Program-made: the position numbers and the translations under genes | Assembly: GCA_964057225.1 (NCBI GenBank) | Contig: OZ059900.1 | Coordinates: 630,501 to 694,500, forward strand | DNA from: Auanema rhodensis | Lineage: Eukaryota; Nematoda; Chromadorea; Rhabditida; Rhabditidae | Reading direction: 5' to 3' | Length of the DNA stretch: 64,000 nt | Notes under the pieces: model-generated | Seen by the model: the letters and a program-made list of their open reading frames with translations, nothing else | The model's database searches: none | What the model was told of the DNA's origin: nothing | Shown: piece after piece, positions 12,447 to 27,721 of the stretch | Layout of the letters: each line of letters starts with the position of its first letter | Numbering within the stretch: position 1 is the first letter of the stretch

Positions 12447-15400
12447 CACTAAGTATGGTCGTTTTTATGCCTCCAACACCATATACTCACCGATTTTTGG
12501 TACAAAATCTGTAATACTTGTAAATTTTGATCATATTTGTTAAGATTCGAGAATCAAACACATAATACACGAAATAGGTCTATTTTTATGAGTTTGCACT
12601 GATATTTATTCATTTTGATCAAAAAAGGTCGAAAATAGAAAGAATTTTTGAAATTTCCGAGTTTTGAGTCCAATTGGGCTAAATCGCTCATATATATGAT
12701 CAAAAACATAGTTTTGTTGTCTATAACAACGAAAGTCATCAATTAAACGCTAGTGATGTTTAAATACTGATTTTCGCTCAAATAGCATTACTACACTAAG
12801 TATGGTCGTTTTTATGCCTTTAACACCATATACTCACCGATTTTTGGTACAAAATCTGTAATACTTGTAAATTTTGATCATATTCGTTAAGATTCGAGAA
12901 TCAAACACATAATACACGAAATAAGTCTATTTTTATGAGTTTGCACTGATATTTATTTATTTTGATCAAAAAAGGTCGAAAATAGAAAGAATTTTTGAAT
13001 TTTCCGAGTTTTGAGTCCAATTGGGCTAAATCGCTCATATATATGATCAAAAGCATAGTTTTACTGTCTATAACAACGAAAGTCATCAATTAAACGCTAG
13101 TGATATTTAAATACTGATTTTCGCTCAAGTAGCATTACTACACTAAGTATGGTCGTTTTTATGCCTTTAACACCATATACTCACCGATTTTTGGTACAAA
13201 ATCTGTAATACTTGTAAATTTTGATCACATTTGTTAAGATTCGAGAATCAAACACATAATACACAAAATAAGTCTATTTTTACAAGTTTGCACTGATATT
13301 TATTCATTTTGATCAAAAAAGGTCGAAAATAGAAAGAATTTTTGAAATTTCCGAGTTTTGAGTCCAATTTGGCTAAATCGCTCATATATATGATCAAAAG
13401 CATAGTTTTATTGTCTATAACAACAAAAGTCATCAATTGAACGCTAGTGATGTTTAAATACTGAATTTCGCTCAAATAGCATTACTACACTAAGTATGGT
13501 CGTTTTTATGCCTTTAACACCATATACTCACCGATTTTTGGTACAAAATCTGTAATACTTGTAAATTTTGATCATATTTGTTAAGATTTGAGAATCAAAC
13601 ACATAATACACAAAATCAGTCTATTTTTATGAGCTTGCACTGATATATATTCATTTTGATCAAAAAAGGTCGAAAATAGAAAGAATTTTTGAATTTTCCG
13701 AGTTTTGAGTCGAATTGGGCTAAATCGCTCATATATATGATCAAAAGCATAGTTTTACTGTCTATGATAACAAAAGTCTTCAAATATACACTAATAATGA
13801 TTAAATCACTGAATTTCACTCAAATAGCATTACTACACTAAGTATGGTCGTTTTTATGCCTTTAACACCATATACTCACCGATTTTTGGTACAAAATCTG
13901 TAATACTTGTAAATTTTGATCATATTCGTTAAGATTTGAGAATCAAACATACAATACACAAAATCAGTCTATTTTTATTAGCATGCACTGATATATATTC
14001 ATTTTGATCAAAAAAGGTCGAAAATAGAAAGAATTCTTGAAATTTCCGAGTTTTGAGTCTAATTTGGCTAAATCGCTCATATATATGATCAGAAGCATAG
14101 TTTTATTGTCTATGACAACAAAAGTCATCAATTAAACGCTAGTGATATTTAAATACTGATTTTCGCTCAAATAGCATTACTACACTAAGTATGGTCGTTT
14201 TTATGCCTTTAACACCATATACTCACCGATTTTTGGTACAAAATCTGTAATACTCGTAAATTTTGATCATTTTCGTTAAGATTCGAAAATCAAACACACA
14301 ATAAACAAAATCAGTCTATTTTTATGAGTTTGCACTGATATATATTCATTTTGATCAAAAAAGGTCGAAAATAGAAAGAATTTTTGAATTTTCCGAGTTT
14401 TGAGTCGAATTGGGCTAAATCGCTCATATATATGATCAAAAGCATAGTTTTACTGTCTATGATAACAAAAGTCTTCAAATATACACTAATAATGATTAAA
14501 TCACTGAATTTCACTCAAATAGCATTACTACACTAAGTATGGTCGTTTTTATGCCTTTAACACCATATACTCACCGATTTTTGGTACAAAATCTGTAATA
14601 CTTGTAAATTTTGATCATATTCGTTAAGATTTGAGAATCAAACATACAATACACAAAATCAGTCTATTTTTATTAGCATGCACTGATATATATTCATTTT
14701 GATCAAAAAAGGTCGAAAATAGAAAGAATTCTTGAAATTTCCGAGTTTTGAGTCTAATTTGGCTAAATCGCTCATATATATGATCAGAAGCATAGTTTTA
14801 TTGTCTATGACAACAAAAGTCATCAATTAAACGCTAGTGATATTTAAATACTGATTTTCGCTCAAATAGCATTACTACACTAAGTATGGTCGTTTTTATG
14901 CCTTTAACACCATATACTCACCGATTTTTGGTACAAAATCTGTAATACTCGTAAATTTTGATCATTTTCGTTAAGATTCGAAAATCAAACACACAATAAA
15001 CAAAATCAGTCTATTTTTATGAGTTTGCACTGATATATATTCATTTTGATCAAAAAAGGTCGAAAATAGAAAGAATTTTTGAATTTTCCGAGTTTTGAGT
15101 CCAATTGGGCTAAATCGCTCATATATATGATCAAAAACATAGTTTTATTGTCTATAACAACAAAAGTCATCAATTAAACGCTAGTGATGTTTAAATACTG
15201 ATTTTCGCTCAAATAGCATTACTACACTAAGTATGGTCGTTTTTATGCCTTTAACACCATATACTCACCGATTTTTGGTACAAAATCTGTGATACTCGTA
15301 AATTTTGATCATATTCGGTGAGATTCGAGAATCAAACACACAATACACGAAATAAGTTTATTTTTACGAGTTTGCACTGATATTTATTCATTTTGATCAA

Positions 15401-15572
15401 AAAAGGTCGAAAATAGAAAGAATTTTTGAAATTTCCGAGTTTTGAGTCTAATTTGGCTAAATCGCTCATATATATGATCAAAAGCATAGTTTTATTGTCT
15501 ATGATAACAAAAGTCTTCAAATATACACTAATAATGTTTAAATCACTGAATTTCACTCAAATAGCATCACTA
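12447..15572 (+). repeat. 9-mer N-L-C-S-T-F/S-T-F-G
   Basis: Monomers start at 12447 (N), 12794 (L), 13141 (C), 13488 (S), 13836 (T), 14183 (F/S), 14531 (T), 14878 (F) and 15225 (G). N-L-C joined to the older S/T/F/G order shows the transition to the six-monomer repeat that dominates further right. The last two EcoRI-bearing T monomers are here. Confidence 0.82.
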
Positions 15573-18500
15573 CACTAAGTATGGTCGTTTTTATGCCTCC
15601 AACACCATATACTCACCGATTTTTGGTACAAAATCTGTAATACTTGTAAATTTTGATCATATTTGTTAAGATTCGAGAATCAAACACATAATACACGAAA
15701 TAGGTCTATTTTTATGAGTTTGCACTGATATTTATTCATTTTGATCAAAAAAGGTCGAAAATAGAAAGAATTTTTGAAATTTCCGAGTTTTGAGTCCAAT
15801 TGGGCTAAATCGCTCATATATATGATCAAAAACATAGTTTTGTTGTCTATAACAACGAAAGTCATCAATTAAACGCTAGTGATGTTTAAATACTGATTTT
15901 CGCTCAAATAGCATTACTACACTAAGTATGGTCGTTTTTATGCCTTTAACACCATATACTCACCGATTTTTGGTACAAAATCTGTAATACTTGTAAATTT
16001 TGATCATATTCGTTAAGATTCGAGAATCAAACACATAATACACGAAATAAGTCTATTTTTATGAGTTTGCACTGATATTTATTTATTTTGATCAAAAAAG
16101 GTCGAAAATAGAAAGAATTTTTGAATTTTCCGAGTTTTGAGTCCAATTGGGCTAAATCGCTCATATATATGATCAAAAGCATAGTTTTACTGTCTATAAC
16201 AACGAAAGTCATCAATTAAACGCTAGTGATATTTAAATACTGATTTTCGCTCAAGTAGCATTACTACACTAAGTATGGTCGTTTTTATGCCTTTAACACC
16301 ATATACTCACCGATTTTTGGTACAAAATCTGTAATACTTGTAAATTTTGATCACATTTGTTAAGATTCGAGAATCAAACACATAATACACAAAATAAGTC
16401 TATTTTTACAAGTTTGCACTGATATTTATTCATTTTGATCAAAAAAGGTCGAAAATAGAAAGAATTTTTGAAATTTCCGAGTTTTGAGTCCAATTTGGCT
16501 AAATCGCTCATATATATGATCAGAAGCATAGTTTTATTGTCTATGACAACAAAAGTCATCAATTAAACGCTAGTGATATTTAAATACTGATTTTCGCTCA
16601 AATAGCATTACTACACTAAGTATGGTCGTTTTTATGCCTTTAACACCATATACTCACCGATTTTTGGTACAAAATCTGTAATACTCGTAAATTTTGATCA
16701 TTTTCGTTAAGATTCGAAAATCAAACACACAATAAACAAAATCAGTCTATTTTTATGAGTTTGCACTGATATATATTCATTTTGATCAAAAAAGGTCGAA
16801 AATAGAAAGAATTTTTGAATTTTCCGAGTTTTGAGTCCAATTGGGCTAAATCGCTCATATATATGATCAAAAACATAGTTTTATTGTCTATAACAACAAA
16901 AGTCATCAATTAAACGCTAGTGATGTTTAAATACTGATTTTCGCTCAAATAGCATTACTACACTAAGTATGGTCGTTTTTATGCCTTTAACACCATATAC
17001 TCACCGATTTTTGGTACAAAATCTGTAATACTTGTAAATTTTGATCATATTTGTTAAGATTCGAGAATCAAACACACAATACACGAAATAAGTTTATTTT
17101 TACGAGTTTGCACTGATATTTATTCATTTTGATCAAAAAAGGTCGAAAATAGAAAGAATTTTTGAAATTTCCGAGTTTTGAGTCTAATTTGGCTAAATCG
17201 CTCATATATATGATCAAAAGCATAGTTTTATTGTCTATGATAACAAAAGTCTTCAAATATACACTAATAATGTTTAAATCACTGAATTTCACTCAAATAG
17301 CATCACTACACTAAGTATGGTCGTTTTTATGCCTCCAACACCATATACTCACCGATTTTTGGTACAAAATCTGTAATACTTGTAAATTTTGATCATATTT
17401 GTTAAGATTCGAGAATCAAACACATAATACACGAAATAGGTCTATTTTTATGAGTTTGCACTGATATTTATTCATTTTGATCAAAAAAGGTCGAAAATAG
17501 AAAGAATTTTTGAAATTTCCGAGTTTTGAGTCCAATTGGGCTAAATCGCTCATATATATGATCAAAAACATAGTTTTGTTGTCTATAACAACGAAAGTCA
17601 TCAATTAAACGCTAGTGATGTTTAAATACTGATTTTCGCTCAAGTAGCATTACTACACTAAGTATGGTCGTTTTTATGCCTTTAACACCATATACTCACC
17701 GATTTTTGGTACAAAATCTGTAATACTTGTAAATTTTGATCACATTTGTTAAGATTCGAGAATCAAACACATAATACACGAAATAAGTCTATTTTTATGA
17801 GTTTGCACTGATATTTATTCATTTTGATCAAAAAAGGTCGAAAATAGAAAGAATTTTTGAAATTTCCGAGTTTTGAGTCCAATTTGGCTAAATCGCTCAT
17901 ATATATGATCAAAAGCATAGTTTTATTGTCTATAACAACAAAAGTCATCAATTGAACGCTAGTGATGTTTAAATACTGAATTTCGCTCAAATAGCATTAC
18001 TACACTAAGTATGGTCGTTTTTATGCCTTTAACACCATATACTCACCGATTTTTGGTACAAAATCTGTAATACTTGTAAATTTTGATCATATTTGTTAAG
18101 ATTTGAGAATCAAACACATAATACACAAAATCAGTCTATTTTTATGAGCTTGCACTGATATATATTCATTTTGATCAAAAAAGGTCGAAAATAGAAAGAA
18201 TTTTTGAATTTTCCGAGTTTTGAGTCGAATTGGGCTAAATCGCTCATATATATGATCAAAAGCATAGTTTTACTGTCTATGATAACAAAAGTCTTCAAAT
18301 ATACACTAATAATGATTAAATCACTGAATTTCACTCAAATAGCATTACTACACTAAGTATGGTCGTTTTTATGCCTTTAACACCATATACTCACCGATTT
18401 TTGGTACAAAATCTGTAATACTTGTAAATTTTGATCATATTTGTTAAGATTTGAGAATCAAACACATAATACACAAAATCAGTCTATTTTTATGAGCTTG

Positions 18501-19740
18501 CACTGATATATATTCATTTTGATCAAAAAAGGTCGAAAATAGAAAGAATTTTTGAATTTTCCGAGTTTTGAGTCGAATTGGGCTAAATCGCTCATATATA
18601 TGATCAAAAGCATAGTTTTACTGTCTATGATAACAAAAGTCTTCAAATATACACTAATAATGATTAAATCACTGAATTTCACTCAAATAGCATTACTACA
18701 CTAAGTATGGTCGTTTTTATGCCTTTAACACCATATACTCACCGATTTTTGGTACAAAATCTGTAATACTTGTAAATTTTGATCATATTCGTTAAGATTT
18801 GAGAATCAAACATACAATACACAAAATCAGTCTATTTTTATTAGCATGCACTGATATATATTCATTTTGATCAAAAAAGGTCGAAAATAGAAAGAATTTT
18901 TGAAATTTCCGAGTTTTGAGTCTAATTTGGCTAAATCGCTCATATATATGATCAGAAGCATAGTTTTATTGTCTATGACAACAAAAGTCATCAATTAAAC
19001 GCTAGTGATATTTAAATACTGATTTTCGCTCAAATAGCATTACTACACTAAGTATGGTCGTTTTTATGCCTTTAACACCATATACTCACCGATTTTTGGT
19101 ACAAAATCTGTAATACTCGTAAATTTTGATCATTTTCGTTAAGATTCGAAAATCAAACACACAATAAACAAAATCAGTCTATTTTTATGAGTTTGCACTG
19201 ATATATATTCATTTTGATCAAAAAAGGTCGAAAATAGAAGGAATTTTTGAATTTTCCGAGTTTTGAGTCCAATTGGGCTAAATCGCTCATATATATGATC
19301 AAAAACATAGTTTTATTGTCTATAACAACAAAAGTCATCAATTAAACGCTAGTGATGTTTAAATACTGATTTTCGCTCAAATAGCATTACTACACTAAGT
19401 ATGGTCGTTTTTATGCCTTTAACACCATATACTCACCGATTTTTGGTACAAAATCTGTGATACTCGTAAATTTTGATCATATTCGGTGAGATTCGAGAAT
19501 CAAACACACAATACACAAAATAAGTTTATTTTTACGAGTTTGCACTGATATTTATTCATTTTGATCAAAAAAGGTCGAAAATAGAAAGAATTTTTGAAAT
19601 TTCCGAGTTTTGAGTCTAATTTGGCTAAATCGCTCATATATTTGATCAAAAGCATAGTTTTATTGTCTATGATAACAAAAGTCTTCAAATATACACTAAT
19701 AATGTTTAAATCACTGAATTTCACTCAAATAGCATTACTA
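15573..19740 (+). repeat. 12-monomer irregular block with several chimeras
   Basis: Monomers start at 15573 (N), 15920 (L), 16267 (C left, T right), 16614 (F), 16961 (N left, G right), 17309 (N), 17656 (C-L-C mosaic), 18003 (S), 18351 (S), 18699 (T), 19046 (F) and 19393 (G). The two adjacent S copies at 18003 and 18351 are almost identical, suggesting a very recent single-monomer duplication. Confidence 0.8.
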
Positions 19741-22700
19741 CACTAAGTATGGTCGTTTTTATGCCTCCAACACCATATACTCACCGATTTTTGGTACAAA
19801 ATCTGTAATACTTGTAAATTTTGATCATATTTGTTAAGATTCGAGAATCAAACACATAATACACGAAATAAGTCTATTTTTATGAGTTTGCACTGATATT
19901 TATTCATTTTGATCGAAAAAGGTCGAAAATAGAAAGAATTTTTGAAATTTCCGAGTTTTGAGTCTAATTTGGCTAAATCGCTCATATATATGATCAAAAG
20001 CATAGTTTTATTGTCTATGATAACAAAAGTCTTCAAATATACACTAATAATGTTTAAATCACTGAATTTCACTCAAATAGCATTACTACACTAAGTATGT
20101 TCGTTTTTATGCCTCCAACACCATATACTCACCGATTTTTGGTACAAAATCTGTAATACTTGTAAATTTTGATCATATTTGTTAAGATTCGAGAATCAAA
20201 CACATAATACACGAAATAAGTCTATTTTTATGAGTTTGCACTGATATTTATTCATTTTGATCAAAAAAGGTCGAAAATAGAAAGAATTTTTGAAATTTCC
20301 GAGTTTTGAGTCCAATTGGGCTAAATCGCTCATATATATGATCAAAAGCATAGTTTTATTGTCTATGATAACAAAAGTCTTCAAATATACACTAATAATG
20401 TTTAAATCACTGAATTTCACTCAAATAGCATTACTACACTAAGTATGGTCGTTTTTATGCCTTTAACACCATATACTCACCGATTTTTGGTACAAAATCT
20501 GTAATACTTGTAAATTTTGATCATATTCGTTAAGATTCGAGAATCAAACACATAATACACGAAATAAGTCTATTTTTATGAGTTTGCACTGATATTTATT
20601 TATTTTGATCAAAAAAGGTCGAAAATAGAAAGAATTTTTGAATTTTCCGAGTTTTGAGTCCAATTGGGCTAAATCGCTCATATATATGATCAAAAGCATA
20701 GTTTTACTGTCTATAACAACGAAAGTCATCAATTAAACGCTAGTGATATTTAAATACTGATTTTCGCTCAAGTAGCATTACTACACTAAGTATGGTCGTT
20801 TTTATGCCTTTAACACCATATACTCACCGATTTTTGGTACAAAATCTGTAATACTTGTAAATTTTGATCATATTCGTTAAGATTCGAGAATCAAACACAT
20901 AATACACGAAATAAGTCTATTTTTATGAGTTTGCACTGATATTTATTTATTTTGATCAAAAAAGGTCGAAAATAGAAAGAATTTTTGAATTTTCCGAGTT
21001 TTGAGTCCAATTGGGCTAAATCGCTCATATATATGATCAAAAGCATAGTTTTACTGTCTATAACAACGAAAGTCATCAATTAAACGCTAGTGATATTTAA
21101 ATACTGATTTTCGCTCAAGTAGCATTACTACACTAAGTATGGTCGTTTTTATGCCTTTAACACCATATACTCACCGATTTTTGGTACAAAATCTGTAATA
21201 CTTGTAAATTTTGATCACATTTGTTAAGATTCGAGAATCAAACACATAATACACAAAATAAGTCTATTTTTACAAGTTTGCACTGATATTTATTCATTTT
21301 GATCAAAAAAGGTCGAAAATAGAAAGAATTTTTGAAATTTCCGAGTTTTGAGTCCAATTTGGCTAAATCGCTCATATATATGATCAAAAGCATAGTTTTA
21401 TTGTCTATAACAACAAAAGTCATCAATTGAACGCTAGTGATGTTTAAATACTGAATTTCGCTCAAATAGCATTACTACACTAAGTATGGTCGTTTTTATG
21501 CCTTTAACACCATATACTCACCGATTTTTGGTACAAAATCTGTGATACTCGTAAATTTTGATCATATTCGGTGAGATTCGAGAATCAAACACACAATACA
21601 CGAAATAAGTTTATTTTTACGAGTTTGCACTGATATTTATTCATTTTGATCAAAAAAGGTCGAAAATAGAAAGAATTTTTGAAATTTCCGAGTTTTGAGT
21701 CCAATTGGGCTAAATCGCTCATATATATGATCAAAAACATAGTTTTATTGTCTATAACAACAAAAGTCATCAATTAAACGCTAGTGATGTTTAAATACTG
21801 ATTTTCGCTCAAATAGCATTACTACACTAAGTATGGTCGTTTTTATGCCTTTAACACCATATACTCACCGATTTTTGGTACAAAATCTGTGATACTCGTA
21901 AATTTTGATCATATTCGGTGAGATTCGAGAATCAAACACACAATACACGAAATAAGTTTATTTTTACGAGTTTGCACTGATATTTATTCATTTTGATCAA
22001 AAAAGGTCGAAAATAGAAAGAATTTTTGAAATTTCCGAGTTTTGAGTCTAATTTGGCTAAATCGCTCATATATATGATCAAAAACATAGTTTTATTGTCT
22101 ATAACAACAAAAGTCATCAATTAAACGCTAGTGATGTTTAAATACTGATTTTCGCTCAAATAGCATTACTACACTAAGTATGGTCGTTTTTATGCCTTTA
22201 ACACCATATACTCACCGATTTTTGGTACAAAATCTGTGATACTCGTAAATTTTGATCATATTCGGTGAGATTCGAGAATCAAACACACAATACACGAAAT
22301 AAGTTTATTTTTATGAGTTTGCACTGATATATATTCATTTTGATCAAAAAAGGTCGAAAATAGAAAGAATTTTTGAATTTTCCGAGTTTTGAGTCCAATT
22401 GGGCTAAATCGCTCATATATATGATCAAAAACATAGTTTTATTGTCTATAACAACAAAAGTCATCAATTAAACGCTAGTGATGTTTAAATACTGATTTTC
22501 GCTCAAATAGCATTACTACACTAAGTATGGTCGTTTTTATGCCTTTAACACCATATACTCACCGATTTTTGGTACAAAATCTGTGATACTCGTAAATTTT
22601 GATCATATTCGGTGAGATTCGAGAATCAAACACACAATACACGAAATAAGTTTATTTTTACGAGTTTGCACTGATATTTATTCATTTTGATCAAAAAAGG

Positions 22701-24601
22701 TCGAAAATAGAAAGAATTTTTGAAATTTCCGAGTTTTGAGTCTAATTTGGCTAAATCGCTCATATATATGATCAAAAGCATAGTTTTATTGTCTATGATA
22801 ACAAAAGTCTTCAAATATACACTAATAATGTTTAAATCACTGAATTTCACTCAAATAGCATTACTACACTAAGTATGGTCGTTTTTATGCCTCCAACACC
22901 ATATACTCACCGATTTTTGGTACAAAATCTGTAATACTTGTAAATTTTGATCATATTTGTTAAGATTCGAGAATCAAACACATAATACACGAAATAAGTC
23001 TATTTTTATGAGTTTGCACTGATATTTATTCATTTTGATCAAAAAAGGTCGAAAATAGAAAGAATTTTTGAAATTTCCGAGTTTTGAGTCCAATTGGGCT
23101 AAATCGCTCATATATATGATCAAAAACATAGTTTTGTTGTCTATAACAACGAAAGTCATCAATTAAACGCTAGTGATGTTTAAATACTGATTTTCGCTCA
23201 AATAGCATTACTACACTAAGTATGGTCGTTTTTATGCCTTTAACACCATATACTCACCGATTTTTGGTACAAAATCTGTAATACTTGTGAATTTTGATCA
23301 TATTCGTTAAGATTCGAGAATCAAACACATAATACACGAAATAAGTCTATTTTTATGAGTTTGCACTGATATTTATTTATTTTGATCAAAAAAGGTCGAA
23401 AATAGAAAGAATTTTTGAATTTTCCGAGTTTTGAGTCCAATTGGGCTAAATCGCTCATATATATGATCAAAAGCATAGTTTTACTGTCTATAACAACGAA
23501 AGTCATCAATTAAACGCTAGTGATATTTATATACTGATTTTCGCTCAAGTAGCATTACTACACTAAGTATGGTCGTTTTTATGCCTTTAACACCATATAC
23601 TCACCGATTTTTGGTACAAAATCTGTAATACTTGTAAATTTTGATCACATTTGTTAAGATTCGAGAATCAAACACATAATACACAAAATAAGTCTATTTT
23701 TACAAGTTTGCACTGATATTTATTCATTTTGATCAAAAAAGGTCGAAAATAGAAAGAATTTTTGAAATTTCCGAGTTTTGAGTCCAATTTGGCTAAATCG
23801 CTCATATATATGATCAAAAGCATAGTTTTATTGTCTATAACAACAAAAGTCATCAATTGAACGCTAGTGATGTTTAAATACTGAATTTCGCTCAAATAGC
23901 ATTACTACACTAAGTATGGTCGTTTTTATGCCTTTAACACCATATACTCACCGATTTTTGGTACAAAATCTGTAATACTTGTAAATTTTGATCATATTCG
24001 TTAAGATTTGAGAATCAAACATACAATACACAAAATCAGTCTATTTTTATTAGCATGCACTGATATATATTCATTTTGATCAAAAAAGGTCGAAAATAGA
24101 AAGAATTTTTGAAATTTCCGAGTTTTGAGTCTAATTTGGCTAAATCGCTCATATATATGATCAGAAGCATAGTTTTATTGTCTATGACAACAAAAGTCAT
24201 CAATTAAACGCTAGTGATGTTTAAATACTGATTTTCGCTCAAATAGCATTACTACACTAAGTATGGTCGTTTTTATGCCTTTAACACCATATACTCACCG
24301 ATTTTTGGTACAAAATCTGTAATACTCGTAAATTTTGATCATTTTCGTTAAGATTCGAAAATCAAACACACAATAAACAAAATCAGTCTATTTTTATGAG
24401 TTTGCACTGATATATATTCATTTTGATCAAAAAAGGTCGAAAATAGAAAGAATTTTTGAATTTTCCGAGTTTTGAGTCCAATTGGGCTAAATCGCTCATA
24501 TATATGATCAAAAACATAGTTTTATTGTCTATAACAACAAAAGTCATCAATTAAACGCTAGTGATGTTTAAATACTGATTTTCGCTCAAATAGCATTACT
24601 A
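19741..24601 (+). repeat. 14-mer higher-order unit, copy 1 (4,861 bp)
   Basis: Monomers start at 19741 and 20089 (N left, G right, A tails), 20437 (L), 20784 (L), 21131 (C), 21478, 21825 and 22172 (three G/F chimeras, B tails), 22519 (G), 22867 (N), 23214 (L), 23561 (C), 23908 (T) and 24255 (F). Rare variants link it to copy 2: GATCGAAAAAGG near 19,912, TATGTTCG near 20,098 and CTTGTGAATTTT near 23,285 recur at 4,861-4,862 bp. Confidence 0.85.
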
Positions 24602-27600
24602 CACTAAGTATGGTCGTTTTTATGCCTTTAACACCATATACTCACCGATTTTTGGTACAAAATCTGTGATACTCGTAAATTTTGATCATATTCGGTGAGA
24701 TTAGAGAATCAAACACACAATACACGAAATAAGTTTATTTTTACGAGTTTGCACTGATATTTATTCATTTTGATCGAAAAAGGTCGAAAATAGAAAGAAT
24801 TTTTGAAATTTCCGAGTTTTGAGTCTAATTTGGCTAAATCGCTCATATATATGATCAAAAGCATAGTTTTATTGTCTATGATAACAAAAGTCTTCAAATA
24901 TACACTAATAATGTTTAAATCACTGAATTTCACTCAAATAGCATTACTACACTAAGTATGTTCGTTTTTATGCCTCCAACACCATATACTCACCGATTTT
25001 TGGTACAAAATCTGTAATACTTGTAAATTTTGATCATATTTGTTAAGATTCGAGAATCAAACACATAATACACGCAATAAGTCTATTTTTATGAGTTTGC
25101 ACTGATATTTATTCATTTTGATCAAAAAAGGTCGAAAATAGAAAGAATTTTTGAAATTTCCGAGTTTTGAGTCCAATTGGGCTAAATCGCTCATATATAT
25201 GATCAAAAGCATAGTTTTATTGTCTATGATAACAAAAGTCTTCAAATATACACTAATAATGTTTAAATCACTGAATTTCACTCAAATAGCATTACTACAC
25301 TAAGTATGGTCGTTTTTATGCCTTTAACACCATATACTCACCGATTTTTGGTACAAAATCTGTAATACTTGTAAATTTTGATCATATTCGTTAAGATTCG
25401 AGAATCAAACACATAATACACGAAATAAGTCTATTTTTATGAGTTTGCACTGATATTTATTTATTTTGATCAAAAAAGGTCGAAAATAGAAAGAATTTTT
25501 GAATTTTCCGAGTTTTGAGTCCAATTGGGCTAAATCGCTCATATATATGATCAAAAGCATAGTTTTACTGTCTATAACAACGAAAGTCATCAATTAAACG
25601 CTAGTGATATTTAAATACTGATTTTCGCTCAAGTAGCATTACTACACTAAGTATGGTCGTTTTTATGCCTTTAACACCATATACTCACCGATTTTTGGTA
25701 CAAAATCTGTAATACTTGTAAATTTTGATCATATTCGTTAAGATTCGAGAATCAAACACATAATACACGAAATAAGTCTATTTTTATGAGTTTGCACTGA
25801 TATTTATTTATTTTGATCAAAAAAGGTCGAAAATAGAAAGAATTTTTGAATTTTCCGAGTTTTGAGTCCAATTGGGCTAAATCGCTCATATATATGATCA
25901 AAAGCATAGTTTTACTGTCTATAACAACGAAAGTCATCAATTAAACGCTAGTGATATTTAAATACTGATTTTCGCTCAAGTAGCATTACTACACTAAGTA
26001 TGGTCGTTTTTATGCCTTTAACACCATATACTCACCGATTTTTGGTACAAAATCTGTAATACTTGTAAATTTTGATCACATTTGTTAAGATTCGAGAATC
26101 AAACACATAATACACAAAATAAGTCTATTTTTACAAGTTTGCACTGATATTTATTCATTTTGATCAAAAAAGGTCGAAAATAGAAAGAATTTTTGAAATT
26201 TCCGAGTTTTGAGTCCAATTTGGCTAAATCGCTCATATATATGATCAAAAGCATAGTTTTATTGTCTATAACAACAAAAGTCATCAATTGAACGCTAGTG
26301 ATGTTTAAATACTGAATTTCGCTCAAATAGCATTACTACACTAAGTATGGTCGTTTTTATGCCTTTAACACCATATACTCACCGATTTTTGGTACAAAAT
26401 CTGTAATACTTGTAAATTTTGATCATATTCGTTAAGATTTGAGAATCAAACACATAATACACAAAATCAGTCTATTTTTATGAGCTTGCACTGATATATA
26501 TTCATTTTGATCAAAAAAGGTCGAAAATAGAAAGAATTTTTGAATTTTCCGAGTTTTGAGTCGAATTGGGCTAAATCGCTCATATATATGATCAAAAGCA
26601 TAGTTTTACTGTCTATGATAACAAAAATCTTCAAATATACACTAATAATGATTAAATCACTGAATTTCACTCAAATAGCATTACTACACTAAGTATGGTC
26701 GTTTTTATGCCTTTAACACCATATACTCACCGATTTTTGGTACAAAATCTGTAATACTTGTAAATTTTGATCATATTCGTTAAGATTTGAGAATCAAACA
26801 TACAATACACAAAATCAGTCTATTTTTATTAGCATGCACTGATATATATTCATTTTGATCAAAAAAGGTCGAAAATAGAAAGAATTTTTGAAATTTCCGA
26901 GTTTTGAGTCTAATTTGGCTAAATCGCTCATATATATGATCAGAAGCATAGTTTTATTGTCTATGACAACAAAAGTCATCAATTAAACGCTAGTGATATT
27001 TAAATACTGATTTTCGCTCAAATAGCATTACTACACTAAGTATGGTCGTTTTTATGCCTTTAACACCATATACTCACCGATTTTTGGTACAAAATCTGTA
27101 ATACTCGTAAATTTTGATCATTTTCGTTAAGATTCGAAAATCAAACACACAATAAACAAAATCAGTCTATTTTTATGAGTTTGCACTGATATATATTCAT
27201 TTTGATCAAAAAAGGTCGAAAATAGAAAGAATTTTTGAATTTTCCGAGTTTTGAGTCCAATTGGGCTAAATCGCTCATATATATGATCAAAAACATAGTT
27301 TTATTGTCTATAACAACAAAAGTCATCAATTAAACGCTAGTGATGTTTAAATACTGATTTTCGCTCAAATAGCATTACTACACTAAGTATGGTCGTTTTT
27401 ATGCCTTTAACACCATATACTCACCGATTTTTGGTACAAAATCTGTGATACTCGTAAATTTTGATCATATTCGGTGAGATTCGAGAATCAAACACACAAT
27501 ACACGAAATAAGTTTATTTTTACGAGTTTGCACTGATATTTATTCATTTTGATCAAAAAAGGTCGAAAATAGAAAGAATTTTTGAAATTTCCGAGTTTTG

Positions 27601-27668
27601 AGTCTAATTTGGCTAAATCGCTCATATATATGATCAAAAGCATAGTTTTATTGTCTATGATAACAAAA

Positions 27669-27721
27669 GTCTTCAAATATACACTAATAATGTTTAAATC
27701 ACTGAATTTCACTCAAATAGC
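27669..27721 (+). other. A-type tail cassette (representative)
   Basis: Monomer positions 289-341 of A monomers read GTCTTCAAATATACACTAAT and then AATGWTTAAATCACTGAATT. The extra C after TAAAT makes the monomer 348 bp. The haplotype occurs in 56 complete monomers, usually after CTATGATAAC. Confidence 0.85.
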
